Below, one piece after another: positions 1 through 7,246 of a stretch of DNA of 24,973 nt. Position 1 is the stretch's first letter. Each line of letters begins with the position of its first letter. Position numbers and translations under genes: made by a program. The notes beneath the pieces were generated by a model. It saw nothing but the letters and a program-made list of their open reading frames with translations. It searched no databases and was not told the DNA's origin. This DNA is from UBA5499 sp002426275. Its GTDB lineage: Bacteria > Bacillota > DTU084. Where the stretch lies: contig CALASN010000189.1 in the NCBI GenBank assembly GCA_937888735.1, positions 1-24,973 of the forward strand. Reading direction: 5' to 3'.

Positions 1-1196
1 CCGCCGTAACGCACCGTGCCCGAGGTCGCGTCCCAGAATCCGGCCATGAGCTTCGCGATGGTAGACTTGCCGGAGCCGGAGGGTCCCACGATGGCGGTAA
101 CGGCGCCGGGGATGGTTTCAAAGCTTACCTTGCGCAGCACCTCTTTTTCATCGTAAGCAAAGGAAACGTCTTCAAAAGAGAAGGCGCCGCCTGACAGCGT
201 TACCGGTTTATCGGGCCGCTTTTGCTCCGGCGTGGCGAGAAATTTCTGGATAGGTCCCAAGTTTGCCGCGATCACGGTGAGCTGCCCTGTTCCAAAAGCA
301 AGCTTCATCATCGGGGCGATAAAGCCTAGAGACACCACGATGCAGGTAATCAAAACCGGCAAGGTTATCTCACCGTTCATGTAAAGATACGCGCCGAGGG
401 GCAGGGTCCCAAGCAGCGTGGACGGAAGAACCGCTTTGACCCCAGCCATCCAAAACCAGCATTGCCGCCACCACGAAAGCGTGCTGTCATGAAAGAAATT
501 CACCGATTGAGAATATTTACCATAAGAGGAACCGGCCCTGCCGAAGGCCTTGATGACCTGAATCCCGCTAACATATTCCACAAGGGCGGAGTTCATCTCA
601 TTGCCAGCTCTCAAATAAAGGGCCATTTTTTCCCCATAGCCCTGCATCATCCCGATCATAAAAACGATGCTCAGCGGAATGGTAACAAGTGAAGCAAGGC
701 CCATGCGCCAGTCCAGGGCGAACATCAAAACGATGCTGCAAAGAGGCGCGGCGATCTGAGACGGGGCTTCCGGCACCACATGGGCGATGGAATCCTCCAG
801 TTTACCGACGTTGTCCACCATCAGGGCCTTGAAATGTCCCGTCGGCGTCTCCAGCATCACACCCATGGGCACCCGGCGCATCTTATCGGCCATCGCCCGC
901 CGGATATTTCTCAGGATGATAAAGGCGATGCCATGGCTGCGCATAGACGAGTGCCAGCAAAGAAGCGTCCGCAGGGCCATGCCGGCCGCCGCAACGGCAG
1001 CCAGGAGCGCCGCCTCACCAACAGTTGCCGTCCCCGAATACAGACGGCTGGCAAGCAGCGCCGCCACAAAAAACGGCGCCATTCCGAACAGTTCGCCGAG
1101 GATTGCCAGAAAAACCGAAAGCGACATTCGCCCTCTTGCTTCTCCGGCAAAGGAAAACAAAACGGCAACAGGATTTCGTCTTTTTTCTTTTTCCAT
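1..1196 (-). CDS. ABC exporter, fused permease/ATPase (3' end outside window)
   Basis: Reading the minus strand from an ATG at 1196 gives an uninterrupted frame of about 398 residues that runs off the window edge. An AGGAGGA Shine-Dalgarno site lies 6-7 bases upstream (1203-1210). The first ~290 residues are hydrophobic with several membrane segments, as in a type I ABC exporter domain. A nucleotide-binding domain follows, with Walker A GPSGSGKST near residue 371. The signature motif and Walker B lie beyond the window. By family knowledge this is a half-transporter that dimerises, often with a product of the next gene. The general look recalls the YbtP/YbtQ/IrtA/IrtB siderophore-related branch, but I cannot confirm the substrate. 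A tetR gene is 58 bases upstream on the same strand, with a palindromic box between them. Drug or lipid export is an alternative. Confidence 0.9.
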   Translation of the reverse strand, partial: MEKEKRRNPVAVLFSFAGEARGRMSLSVFLAILGELFGMAPFFVAALLASRLYSGTATVGEAALLAAVAAAGMALRTLLCWHSSMRSHGIAFIILRNIRRAMADKMRRVPMGVMLETPTGHFKALMVDNVGKLEDSIAHVVPEAPSQIAAPLCSIVLMFALDWRMGLASLVTIPLSIVFMIGMMQGYGEKMALYLRAGNEMNSALVEYVSGIQVIKAFGRAGSSYGKYSQSVNFFHDSTLSWWRQCWFWMAGVKAVLPSTLLGTLPLGAYLYMNGEITLPVLITCIVVSLGFIAPMMKLAFGTGQLTVIAANLGPIQKFLATPEQKRPDKPVTLSGGAFSFEDVSFAYDEKEVLRKVSFETIPGAVTAIVGPSGSGKSTIAKLMAGFWDATSGTVRYG

Positions 1197-1213
1197 ATGG
1201 ATCTCCTCCTTTA

Positions 1214-1229
1214 GTTAGACATGACTAAC
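1214..1229. promoter_or_regulatory. Operator-like palindrome GTTAG-N6-CTAAC in front of the ABC gene
   Basis: The 16-base sequence GTTAGACATGACTAAC has perfect 5-base arms and a 6-base centre. It lies between the TetR stop and the ABC exporter's ribosome binding site. The same arms and spacing recur at 4178-4193 and 4207-4222, and with one mismatch at 4096-4111, in front of the flavodoxin operon. The position suits a repressor site for the ABC gene. The regulator is unknown. Confidence 0.65.
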
Positions 1230-1234
1230 CGACG

Positions 1235-1249
1235 CCTAAAATTTTTAGG
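1235..1249. repeat. Short perfect inverted repeat between tetR and the ABC gene
   Basis: The arms CCTAAAA and TTTTAGG flank a single base just after the TetR stop codon. This could be a weak intergenic hairpin or part of a promoter or operator region. No T-run follows it on the minus strand, so it is not a convincing terminator. Confidence 0.35.
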
Positions 1250-1254
1250 GCCTG

Positions 1255-1869
1255 TCAGAACCCTAAAAAAACCCGCCAGCCGGGAGTGAAAAATTGCTTT
1301 AACGTCTCAAGATAGTGGAGCGCTTCTTTTTTAGGAAAATCGTGGATCACTACCTCGAAAAAAGCGGAGTAATAGGCGTTAAGCAGTAAGTGCAGTTCTT
1401 CGGAAACAACGTCGTTCACATGGATGCCCCGGGCACGCAAGGCGTCCATATAGCGCATGGTTTCAGCCTGGACGATTTCCACAAACTCATCGAAGAAACG
1501 TTCGAACCTGGTGCCCGCTGACGCCCGAAGCAGCAGCTTAAACGCATCGAAGTGGTCATAGACCACATCGACCAGCCGGGTAAGATCAGTGTCTCCGCTC
1601 CAAATTGCATTGACATCCCCGTTTTCCAGATAGGCATAGCCCCGCCTAGTTTGAATCGCCGCCATATCCTGCAGCGCATCCAGCGCAGGCTGCACAAGGT
1701 CCGCAAACATCTCCTCCTTATCCGCAAAGTGGCGGTAGAGAGCAGCGGAAGTCATGCCGGCCGCCGCAGCGATTCTCCGCATGGAAGCGTTCTCAAACCC
1801 ATTCTTCAAAAATTCCTTTTTGGCGGCCGGTATAATACGGGCATGACTGGCGCTTTTATCCTTCGGCAA
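1255..1869 (-). CDS. TetR/AcrR-family transcriptional regulator
   Basis: A 204-residue protein, the normal TetR size. Residues ~8-55 form the classic TetR DNA-binding domain: an RIIPAAKKEFLKNGFE helix, then MRRIAAAAGMTSAALYRHFADKEEMF, where the recognition helix ends in the usual ALYRHFxxKEE. The C-terminal part is the variable ligand-binding and dimerisation domain, so the inducer cannot be read off. The start is TTG at 1869 with GGGAGG 7 bases upstream. A strong promoter and an ATCAACG palindrome sit directly upstream, indicating autorepression. It precedes the ABC exporter by 58 bases on the same strand and is probably its local regulator. The box in front of the ABC gene (GTTAG arms) differs from the palindrome at its own promoter, so control of the exporter by this protein is not certain. 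Confidence 0.93.
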   Translation of the reverse strand: MPKDKSASHARIIPAAKKEFLKNGFENASMRRIAAAAGMTSAALYRHFADKEEMFADLVQPALDALQDMAAIQTRRGYAYLENGDVNAIWSGDTDLTRLVDVVYDHFDAFKLLLRASAGTRFERFFDEFVEIVQAETMRYMDALRARGIHVNDVVSEELHLLLNAYYSAFFEVVIHDFPKKEALHYLETLKQFFTPGWRVFLGF

Positions 1870-1886
1870 AATCTTGCCTCCCGTCA

Positions 1887-1914
1887 GTAATCAACGTTTG
1901 CTATCGTTGATCAC
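1887..1914. promoter_or_regulatory. Probable autoregulatory operator of the TetR gene
   Basis: The inverted repeat ATCAACG-N8-CGTTGAT (core 1890-1911) extends to near-symmetric 10-base arms, GTAATCAACG and CGTTGATCAC. It lies immediately downstream of the -10 element of the tetR promoter and before the TTG start. This is the standard position for TetR self-repression. Its sequence is unrelated to the GTTAG boxes. Confidence 0.6.
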
Positions 1915-1915
1915 T

Positions 1916-1944
1916 ATCGTACGGTATTTACTTCCTTTTGTCAA
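1916..1944 (-). promoter_or_regulatory. Sigma-A-type promoter for the TetR gene
   Basis: On the minus strand TTGACA (1944-1939) and TACGAT (1921-1916) are separated by exactly 17 bases. The start codon follows about 50 bases downstream, with the ATCAACG palindrome in between. Confidence 0.65.
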
Positions 1945-2602
1945 CTGGGAAAACCGGTTTTTTAGAAGGCGGAACAGTAGTTTTTCGTGTTGGATATTTT
2001 GCCTGTCGGTACTACAATCTAAATTAGATACTCCGCTGAAAAGCTTTATCAAAGCACGCGCCCGTTCCGGAAGGCATCGGCGGGAAGCTGATGCTGTCCA
2101 TGACGAACTACGGGTATAGCGCCAAAGCCTTGTGGGGTCTCCATATTGAAATACCACCCACAGCCAAGATTCCGGATATCGCCCATTTGCTGCGAAACTG
2201 GAAAGCTGCATCGCAGATGATTTTGACGCATCCTCACCTGTAAAGGGAATGCACTCCGGACAGGCAATGAGCCGCTTCGACCTGGGCAGCGGACGGGCGA
2301 CCGTCGACTGGCACCCAAAGCGCAAGGCTGCCGGCAGGAAGATAGGCCCGCTCCAGAGGCAGGTGAACTCGCTTGTCTCCTCGGCATGTCAGTCTGCGCG
2401 TGGCAACCGTGTGCAGGACATTGAGCTGACGCAGACCCCGCAGCACGGGAAACCCCTTTCTTCCACTTAGCATTCATGCTCGTCAACGCTAAAGATTAGT
2501 TGCTTGGCAAAATGACAATGTTCCTCGTTTGATAGTGGGCAAAAAAGGTGAGACGATCTCCGCACTATATCATTATCGGAACCAGACTCCTTTGCGCCTA
2601 GC
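1945..2602. other. 658-base stretch without a convincing gene
   Basis: Open frames exist on both strands but none has both a ribosome binding site and a recognisable product. The most protein-like piece is a plus-strand frame, roughly 2044-2241, that encodes about 66 residues including GKLMLSMTNYGYSAKALWG. It has no clear start and no family I recognise. The stretch may hold decayed genes. No tRNA, terminator or insertion-sequence ends were seen. Confidence 0.4.
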
Positions 2603-3535
2603 TTAAAGATTTTTTCTCAGCCGCTCGATATTGGGCGTGCTTACTCCACTTTGTTCGATCAGCGCGTCAAATTCTTTCTGTAGGCATACCATCTCCTGTT
2701 TTGCGGCGATACAGTGCCTGGCCATGGCGAATTCTGCAAGGCGCGTCCTCAGGAAGAGCCCAAATACAACCATCAGCAGACCGACAGGCAGCTGAAAGAA
2801 GCACAGCTTTTTGGGCGTCGGTTGTACGCCAAGCCTCCTTAAAACGGAAAAGCCTTCCTGAATCCCCTGGACCATGGTTTTGACGTCCTGGAAGGCTCCA
2901 GCGAGCTTCTTGTTGTCGCAGCCGTGCCCATAAAGGGCGTTTGCGATGCTCGTGACCATGGCCACATGGGTTTTCTGCCACGCGTCCATGTCGGAGCAGT
3001 AAACAGAAGGGATGCCCGCCCGGTTAAATGCCTTGATGAGGGTTTTAACCCTTTGCGTTTCATTCCCTCTTACTTCTCCGAAGGTGGTTGTCTGGAACAT
3101 CCGCATCAGGCCCCTGCCGATGAAGCAATCGACGACGCCGTCCGCGCGCCCGCCGCCGGCGGACGGGAAGCCGAGCATAAGGCGGTCCATCCCGACGGCC
3201 TGTATCCATTCCTCATATCCGGCGCAGGTATTGACGACAAACACAATGTTTTTTGACCGGTTCCGCGCGAGGCTGTCCAACACCGCGTTGATCTGCGTGC
3301 GCTGCATAACCACGAACAAATAGTCAAATTCCATGTCTGGCTGGAGCGTTTCAACGGTCCTGACCGCCGCCTTTTCCTCGCTCCCAGTGTTTGGATTTCT
3401 AAGAACCAGGCCCTTGTCTTTTATCTCGGCCAATCGCTTCCCACGGGCCAGCACGGTCACGTCGTGACCCGCACGGGAGAGCTTGACTCCGAATATGCTG
3501 CCGATCACGCCGGCGCCATAGATCAATATTTTCAA
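2603..3535 (-). CDS. Ketopantoate reductase-like protein (ApbA/PanE family)
   Basis: A 310-residue protein from a TTG start at 3535, preceded by an AGGGGTG ribosome binding site. It opens LKILIYGAGVIGSIFGVKLS, a Rossmann fold with the GxGxxG dinucleotide-binding loop at residues 7-12. LARGKRL follows at the end of the second strand, as in NADPH-dependent ApbA/PanE enzymes. True PanE reduces 2-dehydropantoate in pantothenate synthesis. Many relatives of this length are uncharacterised, and the hydrophobic stretch near residues 235-260 (LPVGLLMVVFGLFLRT) is unusual for PanE. The specific substrate is therefore open. The frame stays open for 57 codons upstream of the chosen start, but no good ribosome binding site supports a longer protein. 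It stands alone, with no pantothenate genes nearby. Confidence 0.8.
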   Translation of the reverse strand: MKILIYGAGVIGSIFGVKLSRAGHDVTVLARGKRLAEIKDKGLVLRNPNTGSEEKAAVRTVETLQPDMEFDYLFVVMQRTQINAVLDSLARNRSKNIVFVVNTCAGYEEWIQAVGMDRLMLGFPSAGGGRADGVVDCFIGRGLMRMFQTTTFGEVRGNETQRVKTLIKAFNRAGIPSVYCSDMDAWQKTHVAMVTSIANALYGHGCDNKKLAGAFQDVKTMVQGIQEGFSVLRRLGVQPTPKKLCFFQLPVGLLMVVFGLFLRTRLAEFAMARHCIAAKQEMVCLQKEFDALIEQSGVSTPNIERLRKNL

Positions 3536-3882
3536 GTGCTCACCCCTCTGCTCTTCGCTTAAAAAACCGTCCGCTACCTTACCATAATCGCTGTGGCTGC
3601 ACATCATAATGAGCTCGCCATGCGGAACTCTTCGATCACCGCATTGGGAAACATCCTTTTGACGTAACGGAGATCCCACGCCCCCTATTCCTCCCCAAGC
3701 TGCCATACCAGAACTCTATTTCGGTTTCCAAAGGCGGGACCCGATACAAAACCTGGCGGTCAGCTTCGCCATACTCTTGCCTTCGCGGTAAAGCTTACGT
3801 CGGAACGCACCTTCTATCCCGTTTGGTAAAAAAAAGGACGCCTGACGGCGGATAGCGGCGAATTGTTTTCGCTGACATCATG
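3536..3882. other. Intergenic stretch upstream of the reductase gene
   Basis: The first ~170 bases are an open extension of the reductase frame without a credible start. The remainder contains no gene, hairpin terminator or promoter that I can support. Confidence 0.35.
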
Positions 3883-4053
3883 TCACGCCTTATATACATC
3901 CGCCCCGGGCCTTATAAAATATTCGGCCGGCAGCCTTTGGCCTTCATAAACGCGGGTGGCAATCTTCATCCTCATATCAGACAGAGTGATAAATCCGTCC
4001 TTATCCATTGCTATATAGCTGAAGACGCCGTGCGTCGCCTTCATCATCCGCAT
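3883..4053 (-). CDS. Possible 56-residue protein or gene remnant, function unknown
   Basis: A minus-strand frame from ATG 4053 to TGA 3883. The composition looks coding (MDKDGFITLSDMRMKIATRV in the middle, then PAEYFIRPGADVYKA at the end). DKDGFITLSD resembles half of an EF-hand calcium loop, but one short match is not enough to call it. The nearest Shine-Dalgarno-like GAAGG is 12 bases upstream, which is too far to be convincing. An in-frame stop a few codons upstream rules out a longer version. It may be the surviving end of a lost gene. Confidence 0.3.
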   Translation of the reverse strand: MRMMKATHGVFSYIAMDKDGFITLSDMRMKIATRVYEGQRLPAEYFIRPGADVYKA

Positions 4054-4095
4054 CGCGTCAAGTTGCCTTCAGACGCTTTTAGTAATTTAGCACAG

Positions 4096-4111
4096 GTTAA
4101 CACACTCTAAC
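4096..4111. promoter_or_regulatory. GTTAG-type box, upstream copy (one mismatch)
   Basis: GTTAA-CACACT-CTAAC keeps the 5-6-5 geometry of the other boxes with one mismatch in the left arm, and adds an outer G/C pair (GGTTAA...CTAACC). It lies 28 bases upstream of the -35 element at 4139, so it could support repressor looping or cooperative binding. Confidence 0.5.
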
Positions 4112-4138
4112 CAAAAAATCAATGTTTCTAAAAAGCCA

Positions 4139-4167
4139 TTGACAAATTAAGTAAGAGGCATTAAACT
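4139..4167 (+). promoter_or_regulatory. Promoter of the DUF2325-DUF3793-flavodoxin operon
   Basis: A consensus TTGACA at 4139-4144 is followed after 17 bases by TAAACT at 4162-4167. Expected transcription start is near 4174. Two GTTAG boxes lie immediately downstream and one upstream, consistent with repression. Confidence 0.65.
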
Positions 4168-4177
4168 TATATATTGA

Positions 4178-4193
4178 GTTAGATGTAACTAAC
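4178..4193. promoter_or_regulatory. GTTAG-N6-CTAAC operator, second copy
   Basis: GTTAG-ATGTAA-CTAAC has perfect arms and starts about 5 bases after the predicted transcription start. A repressor bound here would block transcription. The sequence and spacing match the site before the ABC exporter (1214-1229). Confidence 0.65.
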
Positions 4194-4202
4194 TAAATGA
4201 TT

Positions 4203-4226
4203 ATTGGTTAGATAACTCTAACCAAT
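4203..4226. promoter_or_regulatory. GTTAG-N6-CTAAC operator, third copy with 9-base arms
   Basis: ATTGGTTAG-ATAACT-CTAACCAAT is the most extended palindrome of the set (core 4207-4222). It lies 29 bases, centre to centre, from the preceding copy and just upstream of the AAAGGAGG ribosome binding site of the first gene. Confidence 0.7.
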
Positions 4227-4245
4227 GCTATAAAGGAGGAAAGAC

Positions 4246-4545
4246 ATGAGCGGCGTTATTGTCGACGAAAATCGCTGCATGCAGCGGCTTTATGTCGATA
4301 TCTGCGAAAAACACAGCTGCAGGGCGAAGGTTTATCCGAAAACGGATGGCGACTTGAAGCGTAAAATCAGATCGACCGATATGGTTATTTTATTGACAAA
4401 TACACTCTCCCCTAAAATGAAGGAAGTTACTGTATTGACAAAGCGCCACAACGCAATCATTGAACTGCCCCATTTCGGCGGTTTGAAATGCCATGCAGGC
4501 GATTATGGAGAATCGGGGCGGCTGTTTGGAAGGTGTAGGACATGA
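4246..4545 (+). CDS. DUF2325-family protein
   Basis: A 99-residue protein from ATG 4246, with a strong AAAGGAGG site upstream. It resembles DUF2325 proteins: a short alpha/beta fold with MSGVIVDENRC at the start, a middle strand STDMVILLTNTLSPKM (family members usually read near-DLVIVLTDxISH), and a closing segment on nucleophile-poor loops. The biochemical function of the family is unknown. It is translationally coupled to the next gene by an ATGA overlap at 4542-4545. The operon also contains a DUF3793 gene and a flavodoxin gene and carries operator boxes at its promoter. The protein has three cysteines and six histidines in 99 residues, which could allow metal binding, but no defined motif is visible. 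Confidence 0.65.
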   Translation: MSGVIVDENRCMQRLYVDICEKHSCRAKVYPKTDGDLKRKIRSTDMVILLTNTLSPKMKEVTVLTKRHNAIIELPHFGGLKCHAGDYGESGRLFGRCRT

Positions 4546-5111
4546 AGCAATCGTTTGAAGCAGTATTTGTGGAACAGTGCGCTCCGACACTGGCGGGCGT
4601 AAAACCGTCAAATTTGTTCCGCTTTCAATCTTCTGACAGCGACACCGTAAAGAACGCCGTTTCGGAGCGGGATCAGGGTATGCGTACATACGGGCTCTCC
4701 GTTTGCCTCTTAAAGCAATGCTGCAAGACAGGTTCCTTTCTAATCTATACCTATCGCATGGAATGGATCGACAGAATCCTTTCAGAGCCGGACAACCTTG
4801 ATTTTTTGAAGCGATCGGGGTATACGGTGTCGAACGGCTTCACCGGCATCCTCCGGCAGTTTGCCGAACGCTTTTACCTGGAGCGGCAGTTTCCCCATGA
4901 GATCGGCTTGTTTCTCGGTTATCCCTTATGTGATGTCGTTGGGTTTATTGAAAACAAGGGCCAAAACTTTACGTGCCGCGGCTATTGGAAATCCTACGGC
5001 GACCCTGATATCGCTCAAAAATGCTATGAGCGATACCGAAAATGCACCTCCATATATAAGCGGCTGTTTGAAAAGGGTACCCCCATTTCGCGGCTCATCG
5101 TAGCCGCTTAG
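4542..5111 (+). CDS. DUF3793-family protein
   Basis: A 189-residue protein starting in the ATGA overlap with the preceding gene. The diagnostic part is the C-terminal half: FPHEIGLFLGYPLCDVVGFI, then ENKGQNFTCRGYWKSYGD and YRKCTSIYKRLF. These match the conserved pattern of DUF3793, a family common in anaerobic Firmicutes and, as I recall, often found near flavodoxin and ferrous-iron transport genes. No enzymatic function is established. Conserved cysteines occur at LLKQCCK, PLCDV, FTCRGYW and YRKC, so a redox or metal-linked role is possible but is inference. No signal peptide is visible. A 23-base gap to the flavodoxin start places all three genes in one operon. Confidence 0.8.
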   Translation: MKQSFEAVFVEQCAPTLAGVKPSNLFRFQSSDSDTVKNAVSERDQGMRTYGLSVCLLKQCCKTGSFLIYTYRMEWIDRILSEPDNLDFLKRSGYTVSNGFTGILRQFAERFYLERQFPHEIGLFLGYPLCDVVGFIENKGQNFTCRGYWKSYGDPDIAQKCYERYRKCTSIYKRLFEKGTPISRLIVAA

Positions 5112-5134
5112 AAAAAATTGAAAGGATGAAGAAT

Positions 5135-5566
5135 ATGAAAAAAATTGCGGTCGTATATTGGAGCGACACGGGCAACACGGAAAATATGGCCCATTGCGTG
5201 GCTGAAGGCGTAAAGGACGCCGGCAGCGAGGCGACGCTCTTTACTCCCGGTAATTTTTCACCGGAGAAACTGTTGGAATATGACGCCGTGGCTTTCGGTT
5301 GCCCAGCGATGGGAGCGGAACAATTGGAAGAGAACGAATTTGAGCCAATGTTCACCTCACTGGAAAACTCTCTGAGCGGAAAAAAACTCGCTTTGTTCGG
5401 CTCCTACGGCTGGGGCGACGGGCAGTGGATGCGGGATTGGTATGACCGATGCAAAAATGCCGGCGCCGACGTATATGAAGAACCCGGCCTCATGATCTGC
5501 GAGGCCCCGGATGCGGCTGGACGGGAAGCCTGCCGGGAGCTTGGGCGTGCTCTGACAAAATGGTAA
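5135..5566 (+). CDS. Flavodoxin, short-chain type
   Basis: A 143-residue flavodoxin. The FMN phosphate-binding loop is at residues 8-14 (SDTGNTE within VVYWSDTGNTENMA), and the later flavin loop is around LFGSYGWGDGQWM, typical of clostridial flavodoxins. Flavodoxins carry low-potential electrons in place of ferredoxin, often when iron is short. The start is ATG 5135, with AAAGGA 8 bases upstream. The ATG at 5126 overlaps that ribosome binding site and is unlikely. It is the third gene of the operon whose promoter carries the GTTAG boxes, so the boxes probably govern a redox or iron response. No clear hairpin terminator follows. Confidence 0.93.
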   Translation: MKKIAVVYWSDTGNTENMAHCVAEGVKDAGSEATLFTPGNFSPEKLLEYDAVAFGCPAMGAEQLEENEFEPMFTSLENSLSGKKLALFGSYGWGDGQWMRDWYDRCKNAGADVYEEPGLMICEAPDAAGREACRELGRALTKW

Positions 5567-6244
5567 TCAGTTTTTCTCATTAGGATATATCCATCGCCAG
5601 CTTGCTCTGAAAAAATTATGGATGGAGAGTTCACCCTGAAAAAGAAATAACGGGCTGCGGCGGCACGACGGTGCAGAGTGCGCCATGGACGCCGGCAGCA
5701 CGTCTTTCCTGCAGACTGCATTTGCCGGCAGTCACGAGACCTCCGAGGAGGTTATGCTGTCCGCAACGATTTGACCGCCCATTGCTGGCTGACAGCTGAT
5801 ATCAACATGAGCGGTGTGTCTCCTTTGAGCCGAAATCTTATAAAGCGGTGGAGCATCACGGAGGGGCCGAGACCACCGCCGCAGGACTCCGAGCAAGCCT
5901 AAGCTGCTCGCCTACTTCGGCGGAGATCAGCCGTTCCGGGACAACCGCGCGTACCGGCGGGGGCGGATCCGAAGTCCATCGTGAGGAAAGGGCAGACCGT
6001 CAACCGGCTCTCTCGGAAAACGGATGTGAAGTCGCCTGTAATCTTGGGATAGCTATTTTCAAACGTGAGAGCGGTCTTATGCGTTCGAAAGATCAAGAAA
6101 AATACAGAAAAGCGGTTTGATGAGTTCGCAGATAAAGCGAATCCGACCGCCTTTTGGTGCACGGGGCCGCAAGCCATTGGAATTTATGCTTCGGTCGTAC
6201 GACTGATGGGATGTTAGAAACGTGCATTGAGAGGAGGCAACACG
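5567..6244. other. 678-base stretch with degenerate coding fragments
   Basis: Several short frames look protein-like over 25-50 codons but are interrupted. One example is a plus-strand frame around 6060-6215 encoding RAVLCVRKIKKNTEKRFDEF, ending just upstream of the HD-GYP gene. None has a start with a ribosome binding site or a family I recognise. An 8-base direct repeat, GCCGGCAG, occurs at 5690-5697 and 5724-5731. The stretch is probably a graveyard of decayed genes. Confidence 0.4.
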
Positions 6245-6871
6245 ATGGAAAATTGCGTTTCCTGCAGCAAACTTATAGATTACCACGAAATCATAGAGTG
6301 CATCACAGGCGCGCTGGATGCGAAGGACCCGTATACGGCTGGACATTCGCAGCGTGTCAGCGATCTGGCGTTAAAGATATGCACACTTATGCGTCTGCAT
6401 GAGGAGCTGAGCGAAAAAGTACATATCGCCGCTCATCTTCATGATATCGGAAAGATTGGAATTCCAGACGCCATATTGAACAAAGAAGGAAAGCTCAATG
6501 AGCGGGAATGGGAAGTAATAAAAAGACATCCGCAAATAGGCGCAGATATTTTAAGCAAGTCTTCCCATCTGGCGAAAATGAAGGATATCATCCTGTACCA
6601 TCACGAACGGTTCGACGGCCTTGGTTATCCAGCGGGGCTATTTGGTCAGAACATACCGTTAGGGGCCAGAATCATTGCGATCTGTGATTCCATTGACGCC
6701 ATGACATCAATCAGGGTCTATCGAAAGGCATATTCGCTTGAATACTGTTACTTGGAGCTAGAAAAAAACCTCGGAAAGATGTACGATCCCGCCATAGGAG
6801 AATTAGTTCTTGAGCATTGGAAAGAGCTCATCAGAACCATAGGGACAAAAATGGACAGCGACAATCCATAG
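6245..6871 (+). CDS. HD-GYP domain protein, probable cyclic-di-GMP phosphodiesterase
   Basis: A 208-residue protein that is almost entirely one HD-GYP domain. Visible motifs are GHSQRV (H34), HLHDIGKIGIP with the HD pair at residues 66-67, HHERFDGLGYP at 119-129 (the GYP signature), and DSIDAMTSIRVYR at 148-160. HD-GYP enzymes use a di-iron centre to hydrolyse cyclic-di-GMP to pGpG or GMP. No sensor or membrane domain is attached. The short N-terminus contains MENCVSCSKL, a CxxC pair that could bind metal or respond to redox. The start is ATG 6245 with AGAGGAGG 5-6 bases upstream; an in-frame TTG at 6227 has no such site. It stands alone, and a diguanylate cyclase lies ~6 kb downstream. Confidence 0.92.
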   Translation: MENCVSCSKLIDYHEIIECITGALDAKDPYTAGHSQRVSDLALKICTLMRLHEELSEKVHIAAHLHDIGKIGIPDAILNKEGKLNEREWEVIKRHPQIGADILSKSSHLAKMKDIILYHHERFDGLGYPAGLFGQNIPLGARIIAICDSIDAMTSIRVYRKAYSLEYCYLELEKNLGKMYDPAIGELVLEHWKELIRTIGTKMDSDNP

Positions 6872-7246
6872 AGAACGTTATGGCACCGTTTAGGGAAAGT
6901 TGCCTTGCCCCCACAAAAAAATCATCTAAAGGAATCCATTTAAACGAAACGACGACTGTGAGCGGCATTGCTGCGTATAAGAAATTGAGCAAGTTAAGCG
7001 TCTGCCCTGCAAACCGATTTTCTGCCAAATAAGGGGCTGATGCACAAAGAATACAGGGAAAGCTCTGACGACTGAAGGGCTAGAGCAAGGAGATCGTAAG
7101 GTGCGTTCAAAGGCAAACCGCCTGCGGCATCAGGCGGCTCCACACCACTGGACCTGCGGAGCACGGCATTAGCAGGGCAGACCTAAAACGTGCTTCAAGG
7201 CGTCTACGGTACCTCAAACATGGCCGCTATGGATGAGTTGACTGAC
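6872..7246. other. 375-base intergenic stretch
   Basis: No gene is supported. It contains a perfect hairpin at 7118-7137 (7-base arms CCGCCTG and CAGGCGG, 6-base loop) without a following T-run. Confidence 0.4.

Noticed and set aside
911..1168. 85-codon minus-strand frame inside the ABC exporter region
   Set aside because: The overlapping frame from ATG 1196 gives a full ABC transporter with Walker A, so this one is a shadow.
3536..3706. N-terminal extension of the ApbA/PanE-like reductase by 57 codons
   Set aside because: The Rossmann fold begins right at the TTG 3535 start, which has a ribosome binding site; the extension has none and does not look like part of the fold.
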